Notes: generated from the sequence alone by a model not told the origin. A stretch of DNA of 64,000 nucleotides from Terriglobus tenax (GCF_025685395.1 NZ_JAGSYA010000004.1:1984001-2048000), one strand, 5' to 3'; numbered from the stretch's first letter, positions 9,145-18,383 are shown. Translations and numbers: made by a program.

Positions 9145-9621
9145 TCAGATGTGACAGGCGACCATGCCCCGCTTTTCAAGATACTTCTGGTGGTATTCCT
9201 CGGCTTTCCAGAAGTTCTGCGCTGGTTCCACGGACGTCACGATGGGACGTGGGAAAACTCCGGAGGCAGAAAGCTCGGCGATCTTCGCCTGCGCTGCTTG
9301 GGCCTGCTGCTGGGAGTGGGTGAAAACAACGGAACGGTACTGGGTTCCCCAGTCCGGCCCCTGACGATTCAGCTGCGTTGGGTCATGCAACGAGAAAAAG
9401 GCATCGAGCAGGCGATCGTAGCTGATGCGGCTGGGGTCAAAAGTAACCTCTACCACTTCAGCATGGCCTGTCCGGTCCGTGCAGACCTCTTTATATGTGG
9501 GATGCTCGAGGGCACCACCCTCGTAGCCGACTGCGGTTTCTAACACACCGGATAGCTCATCGAAGCGCGTCTGCACGCCCCAAAAGCATCCGGCACCAAA
9601 CGTTGCTTTTTCAATTGGCAC
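9145..9621 (-). CDS. msrA: Peptide methionine sulfoxide reductase A
   Basis: Reduces methionine-S-sulfoxide in proteins. The catalytic motif GAGCFWG places the nucleophile at Cys12, followed by VGYEGG, THPTYKEVC-type sequence (EHPTYKEVC), GHAEVVEV and the YHQKYLEK end, all standard for MsrA. The start is set at GTG 9621 because AGGAAAGGAAG stands about eight bases upstream and this gives the usual length of 158 residues. The longer frame to 9750 adds a hydrophobic N-terminus that family members lack, although a membrane-anchored form cannot be wholly excluded. Confidence 0.92.
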   Translation of the reverse strand: MPIEKATFGAGCFWGVQTRFDELSGVLETAVGYEGGALEHPTYKEVCTDRTGHAEVVEVTFDPSRISYDRLLDAFFSLHDPTQLNRQGPDWGTQYRSVVFTHSQQQAQAAQAKIAELSASGVFPRPIVTSVEPAQNFWKAEEYHQKYLEKRGMVACHI

Positions 9622-9776
9622 TGCGTACTTCCTTTCCTGCTGGTACAGCAAACAACTCACAACTCCAGACAGGAATAAGATGCCAGCCGCATATGGTTTG
9701 TCATCAACAATCGTGTGAAATGTCTGAAAGATAGTCCCGTTTGTTAACAACAGGTTGCGAGTGGTAGCCAGGCGCC

Positions 9777-12524
9777 ATGGAATGGTTTTGCATCCTACCC
9801 GGTAGCATGGATCCGCTCACCCGCACCGCCGAAGATGACCGCCTGGACGAGAACAAAGCCCGCACCAGAAACTGGCAACGCTGGGGCACCTACCTGCCGG
9901 AACGACAGTGGGGCACCGTCCGCGAAGACTACTCCTACAACGGTGACGTGTGGAACTCTTTCCCCTACGAGATGGGCCAATACCGCGCCTACCGCTGGGG
10001 CGAAGATGGACTTCTGGGCTGGACCGACCGCCAGTGCCGCCTCTGCTTCAGCCCCGTGCTCTGGAACGGCCAGGACGCGACGCTGAAAGAGCGCCTCTTC
10101 GGCCTGGGAAACCCGGAGGGCAACCACGGCGAAGACGTCAAAGAGCAGTTCTACTACCTGGACGCCACCCCGACCCACAGCTACTGCAAAGGCCTCTACA
10201 AGTACCCCCAGAGCGCCTTCCCCTACCAGCAACTGCGCGAGGAAAACCGCAGGCGCGGCTACAACGACCCCGAATACGAACTGATCGACACCGGCATCTT
10301 CGATGAAAGCCGTTACTTTGACGTCTTCGTGGAATACGCCAAGGCCGGCGACGAGGACACCCTCATCCGCCTGACCGCCTGGAACCGCGGCCCGGACGCT
10401 GCGCCGCTGACCCTGCTTCCGCAACTCACGCTGCGCAACAACTGGTCCTGGAAGAACCTGGAAGAGACCGGCAACACACGGCCCTACCTGCGCCAGACCG
10501 CGGACTTCCGCGTTCACGCTCACCACAAGGTCCTGGGCAACTATGCGTTCTACCCGCTGGAAGACGATGCCTTGCAGCCGGAACGCCTTGTTTTCACAGA
10601 AAACGACTCCAACTTCCGCCGCCTGGACCCGAATTTCCAGGGAGACGATCACTTCAGCAAGGACGGCTTTGACCGTCTGATCGTCCACGGCGAAGAAAAT
10701 GCCGTGAAGGCTGGCGAAGGCACCCGCTGCGCACTGGTCTACCGCTGGCAGATTCCTCCCGGCGAAAGCTGCTCCGTCCTGCTCCGCCTGGTGCGTCTGG
10801 AGGACGAAAGCTCCACGGAGCCAGCCTCGTCTTACTCGTTACAGCAGGCGGAAGAGATCTTCGCCACCCGGCTGAAAGAGGCCGATGAGTTCTACGCACA
10901 GCGTATTCCCGCCGAGGCCACGCCGCAGGAGTGCCTGGTTGCGCGCCAGGCTTATGCCGGCCTGCTATGGTCCAAGCAGTTCTATTACTTCATCGCCGAG
11001 CAGTGGATGAGCGGCGACAAGACGCAGATTGCTCCGCCGCCGGAGCGAGCCAAAAAGAGCGAGCCCTGGAAACACCTCTTCTGCCGCGACGTGCTCTCCA
11101 TGCCCGACAAGTGGGAGTACCCATGGTTCGCCGCGTGGGACACGGCCTTCCACATGATCCCCATGGCGCGCATTGACGCCGAGTTCGCCAAGAACCAGCT
11201 CCTGCTGCTGCTACGCGAGTGGTACATGCACCCCAACGGGCAGATTCCTGCCTACGAGTTCTCCTTCAGCGATGTGAATCCGCCGGTGCACGGATGGGCG
11301 GTGTGGCATGTCTACCGCCTGGGTGTGGATGAAAACGGCGTGGGCGACCTGGATTTTCTGGAACGCGCCTTCCAAAAGCTGATGCTGAACTTTACCTGGT
11401 GGGTGAACCGCAACGACGAGAAAGGCCGCAACCTCTTTGGCGGAGGTTTTCTGGGACTGGACAACATCGGCGTCTTTGACCGCTCCGTCCCTTTACCGGA
11501 TGGAGTCAGCCTGCACCAGGCCGATGGCACGGCATGGATGGGCCTGTACTGCTCCGTGATGCTGCAGATCGCCATGGAGCTTGCTCATCACCGCTCCAAG
11601 GCCTACGAAGACATTGCCAGCAAATTCTTTGAGCACTACATCGCCGTTATCGACGCCATCAATACCGTGGGTGGCAGCGGCCTGTGGGATGAGGAAGACG
11701 GCTTCTACTTCGATCACCTGGAAGGCTTGAACGGTGAAAACCTGACGCTGAAGGTACGGTCGATGGTCGGTATCGCGCCCTTGTTTGCCGTCTGCATCCT
11801 GAAAAAAGACACCGTTGAAGACCTGCCGGACTTCTACAAGCGGACAGACTGGTTTCTGAACTACAACCGCAAGCTTTCCGCATATGTCAGCACGGCGACC
11901 ACGCATCACCCGGACCTGCATGGCTCCCGCTGGATTGCGATTGCACCGCAGGACCGCTTCCGCCGCATTCTGCAGCGCGTTCTGGACGAATCAGAGTTTC
12001 TCTCCGGCAACGGAGTCCGCGCGCTTTCACGCTACCATCACGACCATCCCTTTGAGACCGAACTCAACGGGCAGCGCTTCAGCGTCCGCTACACTCCGGC
12101 CGAGGGCGACAGCGGCATGTTTGGCGGCAACAGTAACTGGCGCGGACCGGTGTGGTTCCCCATGAACATGCTCTTCATCAACGCCCTGGAGCGCTACTCG
12201 CTCGTCTATGGCGATGACCTGAAGCTCGAGTACCCCACCGGCAGCGGAGAGCAGCACACGCTGGTGGAGATTGCCGAAGACATCGCCCGGCGGCTGGTGA
12301 ACCTGTTCCTTCCCGGCCCGGACGGTCGCCGTCCCTGCCAGGCAAGCGAGGCCCGCTTCGCCAACGATCCCTACTGGAAAGACTTGATGCTGTTCTACGA
12401 GTACTTTGATGGGGATACAGGCCGTGGCGTGGGCGCGTCGCACCAGACGGGATGGACCGCCCTGGCCGCCAGCCTGATTGAAGGGCTCTACACCCGCCGG
12501 GAGATCAGGAACCGCGCTCAGTAA
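9777..12524 (+). CDS. GH63-like glucosidase (MGH1-type glycoside hydrolase)
   Basis: Large cytoplasmic protein of up to 915 residues with the opening RWGTYLPERQWGTVREDYS found in bacterial proteins annotated as glucosidases of the GH63/MGH1-type (alpha/alpha)6 barrel family. Internal landmarks include PWFAAWDTAFHMIPMARID, GQIPAYEFSFSDVNPPVHGWAV and NSNWRGPVWFPMN, then HQTGWTALAASLIEG at the end, all barrel helices carrying acidic catalytic candidates. The substrate is probably an alpha-glucoside; with trehalose synthase 8 kb upstream it could belong to storage-sugar or compatible-solute metabolism, which is inference. An ATG at 9807 (MDPLTRTAED) is an equally good start. There is no signal peptide. 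Confidence 0.82.
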   Translation: MEWFCILPGSMDPLTRTAEDDRLDENKARTRNWQRWGTYLPERQWGTVREDYSYNGDVWNSFPYEMGQYRAYRWGEDGLLGWTDRQCRLCFSPVLWNGQDATLKERLFGLGNPEGNHGEDVKEQFYYLDATPTHSYCKGLYKYPQSAFPYQQLREENRRRGYNDPEYELIDTGIFDESRYFDVFVEYAKAGDEDTLIRLTAWNRGPDAAPLTLLPQLTLRNNWSWKNLEETGNTRPYLRQTADFRVHAHHKVLGNYAFYPLEDDALQPERLVFTENDSNFRRLDPNFQGDDHFSKDGFDRLIVHGEENAVKAGEGTRCALVYRWQIPPGESCSVLLRLVRLEDESSTEPASSYSLQQAEEIFATRLKEADEFYAQRIPAEATPQECLVARQAYAGLLWSKQFYYFIAEQWMSGDKTQIAPPPERAKKSEPWKHLFCRDVLSMPDKWEYPWFAAWDTAFHMIPMARIDAEFAKNQLLLLLREWYMHPNGQIPAYEFSFSDVNPPVHGWAVWHVYRLGVDENGVGDLDFLERAFQKLMLNFTWWVNRNDEKGRNLFGGGFLGLDNIGVFDRSVPLPDGVSLHQADGTAWMGLYCSVMLQIAMELAHHRSKAYEDIASKFFEHYIAVIDAINTVGGSGLWDEEDGFYFDHLEGLNGENLTLKVRSMVGIAPLFAVCILKKDTVEDLPDFYKRTDWFLNYNRKLSAYVSTATTHHPDLHGSRWIAIAPQDRFRRILQRVLDESEFLSGNGVRALSRYHHDHPFETELNGQRFSVRYTPAEGDSGMFGGNSNWRGPVWFPMNMLFINALERYSLVYGDDLKLEYPTGSGEQHTLVEIAEDIARRLVNLFLPGPDGRRPCQASEARFANDPYWKDLMLFYEYFDGDTGRGVGASHQTGWTALAASLIEGLYTRREIRNRAQ

Positions 12525-12537
12525 ACCTGAAACTCTG

Positions 12538-12662
12538 TCATTCCGACCAGAGCAGAGCGCCGTATGGCGTTCTGCGGAGTAGAGGAACCTGCATTGGATA
12601 TTGGTTTGAGTTCAAATGCAGATCTCTCCACTCGCGCGCGGCGCTCCGGTCGAGATGACACA
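12538..12662. repeat. Dispersed repeat, family B
   Basis: Non-coding stretch starting GTCATTCCGACC and ending CGGTCGAGATGACACAG, with ATGCAGATCTCTCC in between. Closely related text recurs at 41446-41512 and 58455-58560. The outer GTCAT.../...ATGAC ends are complementary. Confidence 0.6.
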
Positions 12663-12706
12663 GTTTTTGACTAGAAGGGTTTTGAAAAAGACCGTTTCGC
12701 CTGTAT

Positions 12707-13603
12707 CTAGCGCGAACGGCGCTTCGGTCCCGCAGGCTTGAAGCCGGATTTAAAGCCCGGCTTGCGCTTCGGCTTGCCCGGCTCCTTCAGCTTCGCGGCC
12801 TCCGGCAGAACCTTCTTGCGCTCCACCTTGCGGCCCTGGCTGGCGCGGCCAAGAGCCGTTACCTCGCCCGGCGTCAGTTCGCGGAACTCGCCCGGCTCCA
12901 CATCCAGCACCAGACCGCCATACGCAATGCGGCGGATCTTCTCGACGTGGTGGCCCACCTCTTCAAACATCTTGCGAAGCTGGCGGTTGCGGCCCTCGGT
13001 CAGCGTGACCGAGTACCACGGGTTCTCGCCGCCGCGGGTCAGTTCAATCTCGGCAGGCTGCGTCAGGACGCGGTTGCGGCGGGCGCTCTGGCCCTCCTGC
13101 AGGCGTCCACGCTCAATCATGATGCCGGTGCGAAGCTGCTGGATCGCCTCCGGGCTGGGCTGGCCTGAGACCTTCACCAGGTACGTCTTGGCGACGCCGC
13201 TGGCGGCCTTCGAGAGCGAGTTCGCCAGCTCTCCGTCATTGGTCAGGATGATCAGACCCTCGGAGAGGTAGTCCAGGCGGCCGACCGGGTAAAGACGCTC
13301 GCGCGGAGCCTTGGGCGACTGCGCCAGAAGCTCCAGGATGGTCGGGCGGCCTTCCGGGTCACGCAGCGTCGTCACATAACCGCGCGGCTTGTTCAGCACA
13401 AAATAGCGGTGGCGCTGCGGCCCCTGTAACAGCTTGCCGTCCACACGGATGTGATCTTTTTCGGGGTCGGCCTTGGTGCCGAGTTCGGTGACGATCTCGC
13501 CGTTCAACGTAACGCGGCCGGAGAGAATCAACTCCTCCGACGCACGGCGCGACGCGAGCCCAGCCTGGGCAATAATTTTCTGGAGACGTACGGGCTCGCT
13601 CAT
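12707..13603 (-). CDS. rluB: 23S rRNA pseudouridine synthase, RluB/RsuA family
   Basis: Modifies a uridine of rRNA. It has an N-terminal S4 RNA-binding domain (RLQKIIAQAGLASRRASEELI, residues 6-26) and the RsuA-family catalytic motif GRLDYLSEGL with the catalytic Asp at 111. The C-terminal 40 residues are Lys/Arg/Pro-rich (KPKRKPGFKSGFKP), a basic tail likely to aid rRNA binding. The scpB-rluB order on one strand is a conserved bacterial neighbourhood, which supports RluB over RsuA. The start ATG is well placed before the S4 domain. Confidence 0.9.
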   Translation of the reverse strand: MSEPVRLQKIIAQAGLASRRASEELILSGRVTLNGEIVTELGTKADPEKDHIRVDGKLLQGPQRHRYFVLNKPRGYVTTLRDPEGRPTILELLAQSPKAPRERLYPVGRLDYLSEGLIILTNDGELANSLSKAASGVAKTYLVKVSGQPSPEAIQQLRTGIMIERGRLQEGQSARRNRVLTQPAEIELTRGGENPWYSVTLTEGRNRQLRKMFEEVGHHVEKIRRIAYGGLVLDVEPGEFRELTPGEVTALGRASQGRKVERKKVLPEAAKLKEPGKPKRKPGFKSGFKPAGPKRRSR

Positions 13604-13720
13604 AACCTTCCTATTATCCCTGATTCCTCCCCAGGTTTCCCCACATCCCTGCGGAATGGGGCATAAAAGGAGAAGGCACGGCCTTCGCCGTGCCCGGATA
13701 GATCGTCTCCTGACAGCTTT

Positions 13721-14770
13721 TTACTCGTTTTCGATGCCTGCGGCTGCCTCGCGCTCTTCTGCGTCGGCGGGGCCGTTTTCCACGTCGGAAGCCGGGGTCT
13801 CCGGCACCTCGGGCGCGTCCACGGAGTCGCCCGAGCCATCGGCCTGCGGCTCCGGTTCAGGGGTGTGCGGCACCTCGCCGCCTTCACCCACGACCGGCTC
13901 TACCTCAGGATCCGGTTCCCTCTCCGGCTCGGCGGGGACTACGTCGGTATTGAAGTTCGGCTGCATCTCAAGGTCCTCCTGCTCGGCAAGTTCGCCGGCC
14001 ATCTTCTCGAACTCTTCGATGCTGGGAAGCTCGGCCACGTCTTTCAGGCCGAAGCGGAGAAGGAATTCCTTGGTGGTCTTGTACAGGATCGGACGGCCGA
14101 TCACCTGCTTGCGGCCAGCCGTTGTGATCAGCTTGCGGGTCATCAGGCCGCCGAGCACGCCGCCGGAGTCAACTCCTCTGATTTCACCCACTTCCGCCGC
14201 CGTTACGGGCTGTTTGTAGGCGATGACAGCCAGGGTCTCCAGCGCCGGAAGCGACAGCTTAAGCGCCGGTTTCAGGCTCTTGGCAAAGTCGCGGATCAGG
14301 TCGTGATACTCCGGCTTGGTGGACATGCGGTAGCCGGAGGCGACCTCGGAGATATATACGCCGCGGTCCTCGTAGCTCTCCATCAGGGCGGCGATTTCCG
14401 CCTTCAGAAGGTCGCGGAGACGGCGCTCGCGCTGCTGCGCCAGCTTTTTCTCGTCGGCCAGAAGCGGCTCGGTTTCGACCTCCGCCGGGGTGGTCTCAGG
14501 GGCTGTTTCCGGCGCACTTTCGGTGCTTAAAGAGGCGTTTTCGGCGTCATTTGGCACCGTTTCCGCACTCTCCGGAGCGGCTTCCACGGCATTTTCCGCA
14601 GCCTCAGAGACGGTTTCCGGAGTCTCTTCCATCGGCAGCTCGGGCTGGACGGCATCCTGCTCGGCCAGCACCTGCTCCAGGTCTGGCCCAAGGAGGGTGA
14701 GCAGCTGTGCCAGCGTTACCGGCTCTTCCGCTGCATAGATGATGGCTTCGATCTTAGGTTTAAGGCTCAT
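13721..14770 (-). CDS. scpB: Segregation and condensation protein B, with acidic insertion
   Basis: ScpB partners ScpA in the SMC complex. The N-terminal MSLKPKIEAIIYAAEEPVTL and the winged-helix region GYRMSTKPEYHDLIRDF, LSLPALETLAVIAYKQPVTAAEV, VDSGGVLGGLMTRKLI are diagnostic. The protein has 349 residues against about 180-220 usually. The extra length is an Ala/Glu/Thr/Pro-rich insertion (about residues 40-110, between the first helix pair and the QRERRLRDLL helix) and an acidic Glu/Pro tail (about 265-349). Both are low complexity and probably disordered. The gene lies upstream of rluB on the same strand. Confidence 0.93.
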   Translation of the reverse strand: MSLKPKIEAIIYAAEEPVTLAQLLTLLGPDLEQVLAEQDAVQPELPMEETPETVSEAAENAVEAAPESAETVPNDAENASLSTESAPETAPETTPAEVETEPLLADEKKLAQQRERRLRDLLKAEIAALMESYEDRGVYISEVASGYRMSTKPEYHDLIRDFAKSLKPALKLSLPALETLAVIAYKQPVTAAEVGEIRGVDSGGVLGGLMTRKLITTAGRKQVIGRPILYKTTKEFLLRFGLKDVAELPSIEEFEKMAGELAEQEDLEMQPNFNTDVVPAEPEREPDPEVEPVVGEGGEVPHTPEPEPQADGSGDSVDAPEVPETPASDVENGPADAEEREAAAGIENE

Positions 14771-14833
14771 TTTTCTATCCGTGACAGTTTATATGGCCGG
14801 GAGTGGTGGATTACCTGGAACAAATTTCCTGTT

Positions 14834-15709
14834 TCAGGCATTTTGCACGGCCTGCAGAAGGGCGGCGGCCATTGCGTTCAACGGTGTGGGCACTCCCAGG
14901 CGCTGTCCGAAGCGGACAATGGCGCCGTTGCGGGCGTCAATCTCCATCTGTCTGCCGGCCAGGCGGTCCGCCAGCATGGAGTTCACACCCTCCGGCGCGG
15001 CGGCTTTGGCGCCTGCGATCACCTGGGCCGGAAATTCTTCTTCGATTGCGGCCCCGGCGGCACGGCCAACGGCGGCACACTCCTGCACCATGTCCAGAGC
15101 GATGGCCTCCATGCCAGGAACCGCGATCACGCGGTTGGGCAGCTTTGTGATGGCGGAGAGCGCGCCCTGCGCGTTGAGGCAGAGCTTCTTCCAGGCCGCC
15201 GTCGTAAAGTCCGAGGTCAGCTCCGTGATTGCGCCGCTGCCGTGGAACAGGCTGGCGAACTGCTGCCCGAGCGGAGTCTGTTCGACCGCCATGCGGGCCC
15301 ATGCCCGCTGCAGCACGGAACCATCCGAGCGCTTCTCTGCCGGGCAGTCGATGATGACCGGCAGAAGCCGTTCGGCAGCAAGCCATGGAGAAAAGCGTTC
15401 CCGATGTTCCACGCCGTTCTGCAGAACCGCACCCCTGGTCTGCGCGCCGCACAGACCGGCGAACCACGTGGCGGTCGATTCGGCGTCATACGCCTTGGTG
15501 GCGATGACGACCCAGTCCACTGGCGCAGCCTGCGAGGGCTCCGTCAGGTTGCTGCCCTGCACCGTGATGACTCCTGCCGGGGTTTCCACCTGCAGGCCTG
15601 CAAGCGGCCTGCGCGTGCACAGGAAGAGCTGGTGTTGCCCGGTCTGCTCCAGGGCCGCCGCGGTTACGGAGCCGATGGCTCCCAGGCCGATGACTGCGAT
15701 CTTCGCCAT
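14834..15709 (-). CDS. panE: 2-dehydropantoate 2-reductase (PanE/ApbA family)
   Basis: NADPH-dependent reduction of ketopantoate in pantothenate and CoA synthesis. The N-terminal MAKIAVIGLGAIGSV carries the GxGxxG Rossmann motif. The C-terminal domain has the AWKKLCLNAQGALSAITK segment, with the family's catalytic Lys near residue 175, and the typical closing EIDARNGAIVRFGQRLGVPTP. The start is set at 15709 because the longer frame to 15784 adds a non-family leader before the nucleotide-binding strand. It follows rluB-scpB on the same strand. Paralogs of this family can act on other keto acids, so the substrate is only probable. Confidence 0.85.
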   Translation of the reverse strand: MAKIAVIGLGAIGSVTAAALEQTGQHQLFLCTRRPLAGLQVETPAGVITVQGSNLTEPSQAAPVDWVVIATKAYDAESTATWFAGLCGAQTRGAVLQNGVEHRERFSPWLAAERLLPVIIDCPAEKRSDGSVLQRAWARMAVEQTPLGQQFASLFHGSGAITELTSDFTTAAWKKLCLNAQGALSAITKLPNRVIAVPGMEAIALDMVQECAAVGRAAGAAIEEEFPAQVIAGAKAAAPEGVNSMLADRLAGRQMEIDARNGAIVRFGQRLGVPTPLNAMAAALLQAVQNA

Positions 15710-15754
15710 ATCCGCACCATACACTGAGCGACTGAGTGTTCTCATGAGCAGCGC

Positions 15755-15800
15755 TTTGCGCGATGTCCCACTCATGCTTCGCATGAATGGGGCACCCGGT
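15755..15800. repeat. Dispersed inverted repeat, family A
   Basis: GATGTCCCACTCATGC-TTC-GCATGAATGGGGCACCCGG: imperfect inverted repeat ending in the GGGGCACCCGG signature of family A, in the gap between panE and the trans-sulfuration gene. Confidence 0.5.
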
Positions 15801-15811
15801 GTAGTGGCTGA

Positions 15812-16936
15812 TTAGAGCGAAGCGTTGAGGGCGGCGAGCAGGTCGTCCACGTCTTCAATGCCGAGCGAGAGGCGGAGCAGGTCGTCCGGAATCTGGCGGG
15901 CGTGTTCGGCGGGGACGCTGGCGTGGGACATCGCCGCCGGAATGCTGATGGTGGAGTTCACGCTGCCGAAGCTGACGGCGATCTTCAGATACTCGGTCTG
16001 TTCGGCGATACGCTTGGCGGCTTCGCGGGAGCCGGCGCGGAAGGTGAGTAGCGTGCCGGGACCGGTGGCCTGCTTCTTCTGGAGTTCGTAGCCGGGGTGC
16101 GTGGGCAGGCCTGGGTAGTTCACTTCGCTGACTCTGGGATGTGCTGCCAGGAACTGGGCGACCTTCAGGGCGCTGGCCTGCTGGGCATCCATACGGAGCT
16201 TGAGTGTCTTAAGGCCGCGCAGCAGGAGGTAGCTGTCGAACGGGGCGAGTGCGGTGCCTTCGGCGTTCTGCAGGAAGTAGATATCCTGCGCCAGCTTCTC
16301 GTCCTGGACCGCGATGACGCCGGCCGTCACATCCGAGTGGCCGCAGAGGAACTTGGTGCCGGAGTGCAGGGCGATGTCCGCGCCGAGGACGAGCGGGTTC
16401 TGCAGGTAGGGCGACATGACGGAGCTGTCGACGCAGACCAGGGCGTTGTGGCGGTGCGCGATCTGAGAGATGGCCGCGATGTCGAGGATGCGCAGCAGAG
16501 GGTTGGTGGGTGACTCGATGTAGACGAGTTTTATCTTCGGCGTGATGGCGGCTTCGAGGGCGGCGAGGTCCTGCGCGTCGACGAAGCTGACCGTAAGCCC
16601 GGCACGGCCGATGACCTTGCCGAAGAGGCGCGAGGCTCCGCCGTAGAGGTCGTAGTCGGCGACGATCTCGTCGCCTGCGGAGAGCAGGTGCGTGACGGTG
16701 GCGATGGCGGCCATGCCGCTGGAGAAGGCAAAGCCACGCGTGCCCTGTTCGAGAGCTGCTACCTGGTCTTCCAGCACCTTGCGGGTGGGATTGCCGGAGC
16801 GCGAGTAATCGAACTTACCGAAGGCGTCGGCTTCCTCCTGCGCGAAGGTCGCGGTCTGGTAGATAGGGGTGTTGGAGGGGTGCAGCGGGTCGCCGGGAGC
16901 GGCGTTGAAGTGGACGAGCCTGGTGGCGAATTTCAT
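15812..16936 (-). CDS. PLP-dependent trans-sulfuration enzyme, plant-type cystathionine beta-lyase-like
   Basis: Fold-type I PLP enzyme of the Cys/Met metabolism family, 374 residues. The PLP lysine is Lys195 in HSGTKFLCGHSD. The stretch VDSSVMSPYLQNPLVLGADIALHS and the later YFLQNAEGTALAPFDSYLLLRGLKTL match plant cystathionine beta-lyases (DNSIMSP, FLQNSEGSGLAPFD) better than the usual bacterial DNTFASP form. The likely reaction is cystathionine to homocysteine; gamma-lyase or sulfhydrylase activity is possible. The start ATG at 16936 gives the conserved MKFATRLVHF. A second family member follows upstream on the same strand. Confidence 0.85.
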   Translation of the reverse strand: MKFATRLVHFNAAPGDPLHPSNTPIYQTATFAQEEADAFGKFDYSRSGNPTRKVLEDQVAALEQGTRGFAFSSGMAAIATVTHLLSAGDEIVADYDLYGGASRLFGKVIGRAGLTVSFVDAQDLAALEAAITPKIKLVYIESPTNPLLRILDIAAISQIAHRHNALVCVDSSVMSPYLQNPLVLGADIALHSGTKFLCGHSDVTAGVIAVQDEKLAQDIYFLQNAEGTALAPFDSYLLLRGLKTLKLRMDAQQASALKVAQFLAAHPRVSEVNYPGLPTHPGYELQKKQATGPGTLLTFRAGSREAAKRIAEQTEYLKIAVSFGSVNSTISIPAAMSHASVPAEHARQIPDDLLRLSLGIEDVDDLLAALNASL

Positions 16937-16958
16937 GGCTATTGTTAGGCTACATGGC

Positions 16959-17024
16959 GGCCGGCTATCGAGGCCGGCCATGGTTTGTTTTATCGAGCTG
17001 TTTCGGCACGGCTGAAGCCGTGCC
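16959..17024. repeat. Two inverted repeats upstream of the trans-sulfuration gene
   Basis: GGCCGGC-TATCGAG-GCCGGCC (16959-16979) is followed by a T-rich run on the plus strand. GGCACGGCT-GA-AGCCGTGCC (17005-17024) is a family C repeat followed by CTGACG, the same pattern as at 43838-43857. From 17045 to about 17142 lies family B-like text (GCAGATCC...GGATGACAAA). Confidence 0.55.
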
Positions 17025-17207
17025 CTGACGGTACTCCCCATACCGTGAGGGAAGAAGCAGATCCTTTCAGGATGACAAAAGGCAAGAAAGGCAAATGCCG
17101 GTCCCTCACTTCGCTTCACTGCGGTCGGGATGACAAACAGGAGTAAGCGGCTGCGCAAAGCGGGAGGCCCACATCTGCTGTGCAGATATGGGCACCCGGC
17201 TTGTTTC

Positions 17208-18383
17208 TTACTTACCGAAGACGGCTTCGAAGGCCTGCTCGAAATCGCGGATCAGGTCCTTGGGGGCTTCGAGGCCGACGGAGAGGCGGATGAGGCGGTC
17301 ATTGATGCCGAGGGCTTCGCGGGCCTCCTTCGTCAGGTCGCAGTGCGAGGCCGTGGCCGGGTTGGTGGCCAGCGTTTCGACCGATCCAAGCGATTCGGCG
17401 CAGGTGCAGAGCTTCAGAGCGTTCATGAACTTGAGCGAGTCCTCAGTGGAAGCATCGAGTTCAAAGCTCAACATGCCGCCGAAGTCGCTTTGCTGGCTGG
17501 CGGCGAGAGCCTTCTGCGGGAAGGAGTCGAGGCCGGGGTAGTTCACCCTGGCAACGCGGGGATTGGCTTCCAGCCATGCGGCGACGATCTTGGCGTTGGC
17601 GCAGTGGAAGTGAAGGCGGGCGGGAAGCGTCTTGATGCCCTGCAGGGCGAGCCAGCTATCGAACGGAGTCTGGATGCTGCCGATGGTCTTGCGGACCAGG
17701 CGCAGCCGCTCGATCAGCTTCTCGTCATGCGTGGCCAGCGAGCCGCCGATGGTGGCGTTGTGGCCGTCAATGTACTTCGTCGTCGAAAGCATGGACACAT
17801 CCGCGCCGAGGTTGAGGCAGTCCTGCAGCAACGGCGTGAGGAAGGTGTTGTCGACGGCGACGAGGATGTTCTCGTGCCTGTGCGCCACTGCGGAGACACC
17901 GCGGATATCGCTGATCTTCAGCGTGGGGTTCGCGGGCGTTTCCATGAAGACGAGGCGGGTATTGGGCTTGATGGCAGCCTCAACCGCTTCGGGACTGGAG
18001 GTGTCGACGTAGCTGTACTGAATGCCGAAGTTGCCGAGCACCTGGTGGAACAGGCGCATGGTGCCGCCGTAGATAACGTCGGACAGGATGACGTGGTCGC
18101 CTGCCTTGAGGATGGCCATACACAGCGTATGGATGGCGGACATGCCGGAGCGGAAACAGAGCGCGGTGGCCGTGTTCTCAATGGCGGCGATGGCCTGTTC
18201 CAGGGCGTTGACGGTGGGGTTGGCTCCACGCGAATAACCGTAGCCCTTGGTGACGCCGACCGACTCATGGATGTAGGTGGCAGTCTGATGGATGGGAAAG
18301 AGGATCGAGTTCGACTGCATCTCGTACGAGCGATTGGAGTGGATGACGAGAGTCGATGGATCGAAATCTGGACGTTCTGACAT
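17208..18383 (-). CDS. Trans-sulfuration enzyme, cystathionine gamma-synthase-like
   Basis: PLP enzyme of 391 residues in the same superfamily as its downstream neighbour. PLP Lys203 lies in LSTTKYIDGHNATIGG and the Asp of AVDNTFLTP (about 178) would contact the cofactor pyridine. FPIHQTATYIHESVGVTKGYGYSRGANPT is the typical N-terminal substrate loop. It probably makes cystathionine or homocysteine from activated homoserine; cystathionine gamma-lyase cannot be excluded. The start ATG at 18383 has AGAGGA five to six bases upstream; the frame beyond (to 18680) is a shadow. It is separated from the beta-lyase-like gene by about 270 bases of repeats, so co-transcription is uncertain. Confidence 0.87.
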   Translation of the reverse strand: MSERPDFDPSTLVIHSNRSYEMQSNSILFPIHQTATYIHESVGVTKGYGYSRGANPTVNALEQAIAAIENTATALCFRSGMSAIHTLCMAILKAGDHVILSDVIYGGTMRLFHQVLGNFGIQYSYVDTSSPEAVEAAIKPNTRLVFMETPANPTLKISDIRGVSAVAHRHENILVAVDNTFLTPLLQDCLNLGADVSMLSTTKYIDGHNATIGGSLATHDEKLIERLRLVRKTIGSIQTPFDSWLALQGIKTLPARLHFHCANAKIVAAWLEANPRVARVNYPGLDSFPQKALAASQQSDFGGMLSFELDASTEDSLKFMNALKLCTCAESLGSVETLATNPATASHCDLTKEAREALGINDRLIRLSVGLEAPKDLIRDFEQAFEAVFGK

